Positions 57,652 through 64,000 of a stretch of 64,000 nt of DNA are shown in pieces (the stretch's first letter is position 1; each line of letters opens with the position of its first letter). The stretch spans positions 200,664 to 264,663 of the forward strand of contig NW_022985092.1 in assembly GCF_010015585.1 (NCBI RefSeq), written 5' to 3'. Position numbers and translations under genes: made by a program. Source of the DNA: Eremomyces bilateralis CBS 781.70. Its lineage: Eukaryota; Ascomycota; Dothideomycetes; Eremomycetales; Eremomycetaceae. Below the pieces are notes generated by a model. It made no database searches. It was not told the origin of the DNA and saw only the letters and a program-made list of their open reading frames with translations.

Positions 57652-59679
57652 ATGGCGGGCGAACCGTCCCAAGAAGCCACGCCTGTGGAACAGATGCAAA
57701 ACCTTCTCCTAGACGAAGTCACCGGGGAGAGGGTCTCCAAGTCGGAACGTATGTTCTTCGCGATCCTCATCGATGTGCGTAGCTGATAATGGGTGGAATA
57801 GTCAAGAAGAGGCAGAAGAAGCGCACAATTGATGCGAAGAGGGCCGAGAAGGCAGCGTCCGCTCCCGCTCCCGCGAAGCCGGTCGCGAAGGAAGCTAGTG
57901 CGGAGGAGAAGGAGAAGGATCTGACTCCCAATGTACGGTTATTCCTTCTGTGAGAAACAACAGAGTACTTATGACAGCGCAGCAATATTTCGAGATTCGA
58001 AGCAGAGCGATCAAGAAGCTGAAGGATACTCGGAACCCTGACCCGTGCGTGGAACGAAATTAGCGTTTAACACCATTGCTGATATATCCAGATACCCCCA
58101 TAAGTTCCAAGTCAGCACTGACCTCCGCGAATTTTTGAAGAAGTACGACTCACTCGAGACCGGTCAACTAGTCGAAGATGCCGAAATTCGCATCGGAGCT
58201 CGGATATACACCAAGCGCTCATCAGGGACCAAGCTTCTGTTCTACGATGTCCGCGCCGAGGGAGCGCGCGTGCAGATCATGTGCCAGAATCAGTACGCCC
58301 AGGGCGATGTGTCGTTCGAGAAGCAGCATGAACACCTTCGACGTGGAGATATCATTGGAATCGTCGGGTTCCCAGGACGGACGAACCCCAAGAACCTGAA
58401 GGAGGGCAAGAAGGGGGAGCTGAGTATCTTCGCCAAGGAGATAATCCTGCTGACCCCTTGCCTTCACCAACTTCCTGGCGAACATTACGGCTTCAAGGAC
58501 CAGGAGCAGCGGTTCCGACAACGCCACCTCGACCTCATCATGAACGACAAGACTCGAGATACGTTCGTCACCCGCTCCAGGTTGATCAGCTACATCCGCC
58601 GATACTTCGACGATCGGGACTTCATCGAGGTGGAGACTCCCATGATGAACATCATTGCCGGCGGCGCCACGGCGAAGCCGTTCAAGACGCACCACAACGA
58701 TCTGAACATGGATCTGTTCATGCGTGTTGCGCCCGAATTGTATCTGAAGATGCTGATCGTCGGTGGACTGGAAAGGGTGTACGAAATCGGGCGACAGTTC
58801 CGTAACGAGGGAATCGACCTGACGCACAACCCGGAGTTCACGACCTGCGAATTCTATCAGGCGTACGCGGATGTCTATGATATTATGGAGACGACCGAAG
58901 ATCTGGTGTCCGGCCTTGTCAAGCACCTTACTGGGGGATATCAAACCAAGTTCCACACGCAGCATGGCGAGGTCTACGAGGTGAACTGGGCTCGACCATG
59001 GCGAAGAGTCGAAATGATCCCGGCTCTCGAGGAAGCCATCGGCGAGAAGTTCCCTCCAGGCGATCAACTGCACACCCAGGAAACCAACGAATGGATGCGC
59101 GGCGTCCTGAAGCGCATGAAAGTCGACTGCTCCCCCCCCCTCACCAACGCCCGCATGCTCGACAAGCTCGTCGGCGAATTCATTGAAGAAACCTGCGTCA
59201 ACCCCACCTTCATCTTCGGCCACCCGCAGATGATGTCCCCTCTCGCGAAGTACCACCGCACCCAACCCGGCCTTTGCGAGCGCTTCGAGGCCTTCGTCTG
59301 CAAGAAGGAGATCATCAATGCGTTCACTGAGCTGAACGACAGCTTTGATCAGCGACTGCGCTTCGAGGAGCAGGCGAATCAGAAGGATCAGGGCGACGAT
59401 GAGGCGCAGTTGATCGATGAGACTTTCTGTCAGTCGCTGGAGTTCGGACTGCCGCCGACGGGAGGATGGGGCATGGGGATCGATCGCATGGTGATGTTCT
59501 TGACGGATAACTACAGCATCAAGGAGGTGTTAGCGTTCCCGATGTTGAAGCCGGAGGATCAGGGGGCGAAGTTGGCGGCGGAAATCACCGGCGTGGAGCC
59601 TATGCCTGAAGAGGGGATCCGTAAGTGCTTGCCAGACTCTTAACTTTTCTTTTGCTAACAGCGTCCAGCACACAAATAG
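57652..59679 (+). CDS. krs1: Lysyl-tRNA synthetase, cytosolic, class II
   Basis: Charges tRNA-Lys in the cytosol. Exons are 57652..57748, 57802..57932, 57983..58044, 58092..59620 and 59669..59679, all in phase, 609 aa. The last exon is 11 nt and gives the expected ending IPHK. Seen: a Lys/Ala-rich N-terminal helix that binds tRNA ([18 protein letters not shown]), the OB-fold anticodon domain, class II motif 1 ([19 protein letters not shown]), motif 2 ([20 protein letters not shown]) and motif 3 ([20 protein letters not shown]). No mitochondrial presequence is present. Confidence 0.96.
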
Positions 59680-60398
59680 ATGTCTGTGGAACGCGTCTCA
59701 CGTTGATATGGAATCAGGCGTGAGAAGCGATGAGTTATCATATGAACATAAATGGTGGTGATCCGCCTTTATCCCTAAATTGTATCGGCTTAGGTGGTAT
59801 GGGCACCAAAAAGCATCTGAACAAAACGAAGAAACGATACGGTTTTACTAAGAATACCTGTCCTTCTAAGATAGGTCGATTCCTAACTCAAAAGGTAGAT
59901 TCAATGGTCTCGTGTCGGACTTGAATTCCTTTCCTTTGATATTTTTCATCGTCCCAGAATCGACCGCCGCTAGCCCATCTAGTAAATACGTCAGTAATGC
60001 TAACCCTTCCTCTGCAACTGTGGCACGGAACGCCTATGTGTTACGCCAAAGGAGTGGTCTGAGGGGAATAGGCTGGAAATTTTATTGAGATCAGCAATAC
60101 CTAAGGTTGACGATGTTCCGCTGCACATCCCTTCGCAACAATCAACCTACTTAGCGATATCTTCCTGACATGTAACTGTCCTGTTAACTCTATTAATATT
60201 AGGAATTACGGTACTAATGTCTATTTACAGCACTTGCGAAGGTATCTAAGTGTCCGAATGCGCCAATCTATAACAATGGAACCAAAAGAGATTCGTGATT
60301 GTGTCCCAAAAGACAATGGGCGCTAGAACTCGCCCAGCGACGTTCCAACCGCAGCTGCCAGCAGCCCAGAAACGCAGCGCGAGAGGTACCGGAAAGCC
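59680..60398. other. Convergent spacer
   Basis: About 720 nt, AT-rich, between krs1 and the next minus-strand gene; no supported feature. Confidence 0.4.
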
Positions 60399-61413
60399 TC
60401 ACTTCGTATTGCTTCGATTCCGACATCCGACGCCATCGCGAACCACGCGAATCTTCCAACTCGCCCCGTCGCCCGCATACACCAGCGTATCCTGCTTTCT
60501 CCTAATAAAGCCGCCACGGACTCGGCCGGTCACGGTGACATCCTTCGGGAGCGGTGCCGTCCGTATCGGCACCAACTCCGACTCCCGGCCCTCGTCGTCC
60601 ATGCCGAGACCGCTGTCCATTCTCTTTGCGGATGGATGCTGGGACGGGGTGGGCGGGGTGCTTAGGACCGCTTCGAGGTCATTGGCTTGGGAGATTAGTG
60701 CTTTGATGCCGGCGACGGAGGATTCGGCGCGGGAGCGGAGGTGGGCAGCGCAGGGAGGGCCCCAGTACGGGTCGTTGCTGATGGCGGAGACGAGAGGGGG
60801 AAGGAGGGGGGTAAAGTTGGGGAGGGTTGGCTTGTCGGGTTGACTGGGGGAGGCGGAGAGGAGACATGCGGTTAGGAGTAGGCGGATGGTGGATTCGGTT
60901 GAGAAGGAATAGACGGTGATGCAGGCTGTGGAATCACTTGGCTTAGTGGGGGGTCATTTCAAGTTGCGAGCTTTTCGTACCTGGACAGCTCCACGCCTTC
61001 GTTTCCATCCAGTCGAGCTCCTCGTTGACAAATATCCCTAACCAAACAAATGCACTCCTCGCGTCACGACTGTACGCAAGCTCCAAGTCATCCGGCAACG
61101 GGCGGCGGCCCTTGTTATTCGCGATATATCGCCGTTGCAGGACGTCTTCCGCATGCCTCTCGGCATGAAGGTATAACTTCGCCAACGGAGCGATCAGAGC
61201 ATGCAAGATGTCTCGATACAGCAGCCATGTGTGCCGATCCGAACCGCTTCCGCCGTGCGCAGCGCAGAAAGTACAGTTCAACGTCGCGGAGAGATGTTGA
61301 CGGAGGATCTGAAAGGTCGCGGAATCGCGCAATTGCTTCTCAAAAGCCGCCGGAAGCACGAACGGCAAAGCATCATGTTGAGCCGATGCGGTCGCCATTG
61401 TGAAATCCCGCAT
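60399..61413 (-). CDS. Hypothetical fungal protein
   Basis: Exons complement(60981..61413) and complement(60399..60925), in phase (GTACGA donor, CACAG acceptor), 319 aa; the later Met at 61398 is an alternative start. The first exon is mostly helical (FEKQLRDSATFQILRQHLSA, YRDILHALIAPLAKLYLHAE, AFVWLGIFVNEELDWM). A Cys pair in LNCTFCAA is followed by a His-bearing loop. The second exon has helical stretches, a Pro/Ser linker and a C-terminal beta-like domain ending with VTGRVRGGFIRRKQDTLVYA. No signal or membrane segment. Family not recognised, but good coding text throughout and a clean intron argue for a real gene. Confidence 0.7.
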
Positions 61414-62539
61414 TCCGAACCACCTCAGTCCAGACTTCGATCCGATGGCAGCGATTGGGGGTCGTACCGTTTTCGTCGCGAGATGTCGGGGACGGGTCGC
61501 ATCCCTCGAACAATGGCAGATAAGTAGCGAGTGTTGTCCAAGTCCATCGCCGAGCGTCTTTGACGGCCTTCAGGAGAAAGGATGATCGGGAATCATCAGG
61601 AAGCGCGACTCGCGCTGCGCCTACCTACCTCTTATGTCCTGGCTTCCTGGGGCTGGTCGACAGTTGTCAGCAAGTGCTGAAAAGGAGGTAAGGATAAAGG
61701 AGGTCGCCGCGACGTTAGTCGGGAGGATCTAGCGCGATCCAGAGCCGTAGCGCTTTTTCTCCATGCGAATTGCGAAGCGCCACGCGAGTCGGCGGTAGGT
61801 CCCGTGGGGGAAACTGTTCCATTTTTGTACCCACCGGCCCGTTGGAGGTCGATGCGGATTTAGGGCGGGACCTAGTTGGCGACTAAATGAGATTATGCGA
61901 GGCTGGACCGCCAGAGGGCGGAGGCCGAGCTGGATATGATGGATATGGCTGAGTACAGACAGCCAAGTACCTCGTATTCTTGTCATCTCTATCGACCCAG
62001 GTCGACTTTGAAGGTTATTTGTGCTTATTGTTACCTTGAAGCTGAAACCTATTCTAAGTGCAGCGGTCTGCAGAAACATCCTGGAGGCTTGGAGCTGGAG
62101 TATATATTTGATATTCCTGGTTCAGACTCTGGCAAACTTGCTTTGTCCAAAGATAAGGATACCCGTCAACACAAATGATCTGGTACAAACGAAAGGACCT
62201 AAGTCACTTGTACTGGTGATACTACACAACAGTAAACGGTCAACTAGCAGATGATGATTTTGGACACCAAAGTCTGTCCTATTTATTGTTGTCACTAAGC
62301 CAAGAAGGTTAGACTATCAATCGTGCTGACGTTAGGCTCGATGCGAGAATGTAACATGAAGCCTGTAGAGTACTAGGGGCGTCCGATGGCCAGCTATTAG
62401 GCTTTCCTGCAGTCATCAGGATTATACCTCGGAGAGAGCCCCTCATCGATCTTCCGATCATCCTCGGAGTGCTCCCCAGAGCCTAGCATCCACATTACTC
62501 GATCGCTAATCAGAAGGATACCGAACCCGTATGGCGAAC
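61414..62539. other. Spacer upstream of the hypothetical gene
   Basis: About 1.1 kb between two minus-strand genes, with no convincing open frame. Serves as promoter for the gene at 60399-61413 and 3' flank of the kinase-like gene. Confidence 0.4.
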
Positions 62540-64000
62540 TCACCCCCCCGTCGTAATCGCCATCCCAATTTCATGCTCCCGCCCATAACAACAGATCCCC
62601 TCCGCCGCCATCCCCACATGCCCAACCAATATCCCCGCCACCCGATCCCGCGTCTCCCTCGCCGACGGCCGCTCCTCCGGCAACGGCGAGACCATCCTCC
62701 GACATAGTCGCAGCAGCGCAGGCACTGCGCGAAACGCGCGGTGTTCCCGCGTTGCTGCCACCCCCTCCAAGTGATCCATCCAGGTGAGCAGCTTCGGCAC
62801 GTTCGCGTGGAACGACGCGTCGACGCGGCTGGGCCCCTTGGATTTCGGGCGGTCGGCGTCGAGTTTGGTGGCGCGGTGTTTGAGGAAGTCGGCGGGGCGT
62901 TGCTTGAGGAGGAAGGAGAGGAGGTCGAGGAAGAGGCAGCCGAGGGAGAAGATGTCGGAGTGGGGGGTGGGGATGGGGGGGTCGACAACGGGTTGGAGAG
63001 AGGAGGTGCGGGGGGTGCGGAAGTAGGTGAGGGCGCTGGTGGACTTGCGGCTAGAGGTGGAGGTGGTGCTGGAGGTGGAGACGGAGGGGCAGCGGTCGGA
63101 GGAGCTGGTGCTGGTGTTGGAGGCGCGTTCGAGGCGGAAGGAAGGGGATTTGATGGAGGTGAGGGCGGGCTGGGACTGTCTTCGGGTCGCTACTTGAAGC
63201 TCAGGGGCACTGTAGGTGTATTCTTCCTCGCGGTTCGCTTTCTTATCGCGCTGAAAGGTCCTTAGGCAGCCAATATCGCTGAATGCGATCGAGTTCTTGG
63301 AGTCGATGACGACGTTGCTCGGGCGGATGGCAGCATGGCAGAGACCATTCTGATGCATGACGATGAGAGCGTCCGCCAAGCAGTGCATCCAACCCAGCAG
63401 CAATCGATGTCGATCCGGCTTTGCCAGCCTCTGGTATTGCGGCGGATTACGGTGTGAGATGAAGGACTGTAGAGTATGCTGACCGCTGAACGTGGTGATC
63501 GTGTATCCATCCCCTTGAAAGGTGTAAGACGCATATATTGGCGCGATGTGCGGGTGCACGATCGACCTCGAGGTTCGCACATCTGCGATGAACTCTTCCT
63601 CCAACGCAGTGGACGACTGTGGCTCCTTCAAGCTCACTTTTCGTCGCACGAAAACTTCATGTGGCCGCTTCGGGAAATGCACTCGGTACCAGTCCTGCAA
63701 TGCCACAGCTGGGGGAAGTCGATGGACATACTCGATGGGAACAAACTCGTTGTGCGCGTAGTCGATATGCGAGCCTTCTTTGAGCTCCCGCAACAAGAAA
63801 GTGAATTGGGTGTTGTAAAAACGCCGGAACAAGGCATGATCAGGTTTCACCGACATCTTCAATTGGGGTACGGTATCCTCAGGAATCGGCAGGTCATCAT
63901 CGTCAAACGAATCATCCACGATGGCAAAGATCCGATCCGGAATTCCCAGGTCCTCCAAGATCATGAACCACCGTCGCGCCTTCTTGAGGATCCAGTCGAG
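62540..64000 (-). CDS. Kinase-like protein lacking the catalytic Asp (5' partial)
   Basis: The frame is open to the right edge, so the N-terminus lies outside. The C-terminal 480 or so residues are visible. A protein-kinase fold is recognised from VFVRRKVSLKEP (beta-3 Lys candidate), HPHIAPIYASYTFQGDGYTI, the loop GLCHAAIRPSNVVID in the HRD-loop position, SDIGCL in place of DFG, and YSAPELQ matching APE. In the catalytic loop the usual His-Arg-Asp is His-Ala-Ala, so the catalytic Asp is missing; no glycine-rich loop is seen either. A long Ser/Thr-rich insert separates APE from the C-lobe (HSDIFSLGCLFLDLLSFLL). It is probably a pseudokinase or a scaffold; ATP binding may remain because of the intact Lys and the DIG Asp. 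Confidence 0.75.
   Translation of the reverse strand, partial: LDWILKKARRWFMILEDLGIPDRIFAIVDDSFDDDDLPIPEDTVPQLKMSVKPDHALFRRFYNTQFTFLLRELKEGSHIDYAHNEFVPIEYVHRLPPAVALQDWYRVHFPKRPHEVFVRRKVSLKEPQSSTALEEEFIADVRTSRSIVHPHIAPIYASYTFQGDGYTITTFSGQHTLQSFISHRNPPQYQRLAKPDRHRLLLGWMHCLADALIVMHQNGLCHAAIRPSNVVIDSKNSIAFSDIGCLRTFQRDKKANREEEYTYSAPELQVATRRQSQPALTSIKSPSFRLERASNTSTSSSDRCPSVSTSSTTSTSSRKSTSALTYFRTPRTSSLQPVVDPPIPTPHSDIFSLGCLFLDLLSFLLKQRPADFLKHRATKLDADRPKSKGPSRVDASFHANVPKLLTWMDHLEGVAATREHRAFRAVPALLRLCRRMVSPLPEERPSARETRDRVAGILVGHVGMAAEGICCYGREHEIGMAITTGG

Noticed and set aside
58222-59265. 347-codon minus-strand open frame opposite krs1
   Set aside because: Mirror frame of a conserved synthetase with no domain of its own.

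Overview
The window looks like a contig piece from a filamentous ascomycete, most likely Eurotiomycetes (Aspergillus/Penicillium-like). The evidence is short introns (about 45-125 nt) with GTRNGT donors, CTAAC-like branch sites and YAG acceptors, long intergenic spacers, and a run of conserved fungal housekeeping genes: MMM1, SNT1, PIG-P, BRO1, MDJ1, SMC2, a GH72 glucanosyltransferase, COX15 and KRS1. I rebuilt gene models by joining reading frames at splice sites and checking phase. Product names rest on recognising family motifs by eye, not on a search.

Layout. 1-3.5 kb: 3' part of an Sth1/Snf2-type chromatin remodeller (+). 3.5-5.7 kb: spacer with possible coding relics and a tandem duplication that runs into the 3' end of mmm1 (-, ERMES subunit). 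7.7-9.1 kb: four-exon SDR oxidoreductase (+). 9.1-11.3 kb: fast-evolving or decayed C2H2 zinc-finger locus (-) with two tandem duplications. 12.5-19.5 kb: intronless 2,338-aa Snt1-like SANT protein (-). 22-24.3 kb: a pair of small related proteins, one intact and one broken. 24.7-25.8 kb: PIG-P protein. 26.3-26.9 kb: hypothetical gene with a probable GC-AG intron. 28.7-29.9 kb: multi-pass membrane protein. 31.1-34.3 kb: bro1, containing a 70-N assembly gap. 35.7-37.6 kb: mdj1. 38.2-40.3 kb: convergent MDR and SDR oxidoreductases. 41.1-44.7 kb: smc2. 45.2-47.8 kb: HerA/FtsK-type ATPase. 48.5-49.3 kb: decayed SDR pseudogene. 49.6-51.2 kb: GH72 enzyme. 52.3-52.8 kb: SET-domain fragment. 53.5-55.4 kb: disordered fungal protein. 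55.7-57.2 kb: cox15. 57.7-59.7 kb: krs1. 60.4-61.4 kb: hypothetical gene. 62.5-64 kb: kinase-like protein lacking the catalytic Asp, cut by the window edge.

The genes do not form an operon or an obvious biosynthetic cluster. Shared themes are mitochondrial function (mmm1, mdj1, cox15), chromatin and chromosome structure (Sth1, Snt1, Smc2) and the cell surface/GPI pathway (PIG-P, GH72). Several pairs are divergent across 0.47-0.75 kb promoters. I saw no convincing tRNA, rRNA, CRISPR array or intact transposon, and no clear new multi-gene system. The most unusual items are the C2H2 repeat locus, the mmm1 tail/tandem duplication, the HerA-like ATPase, the pseudokinase and the small paired family at 22-24 kb.
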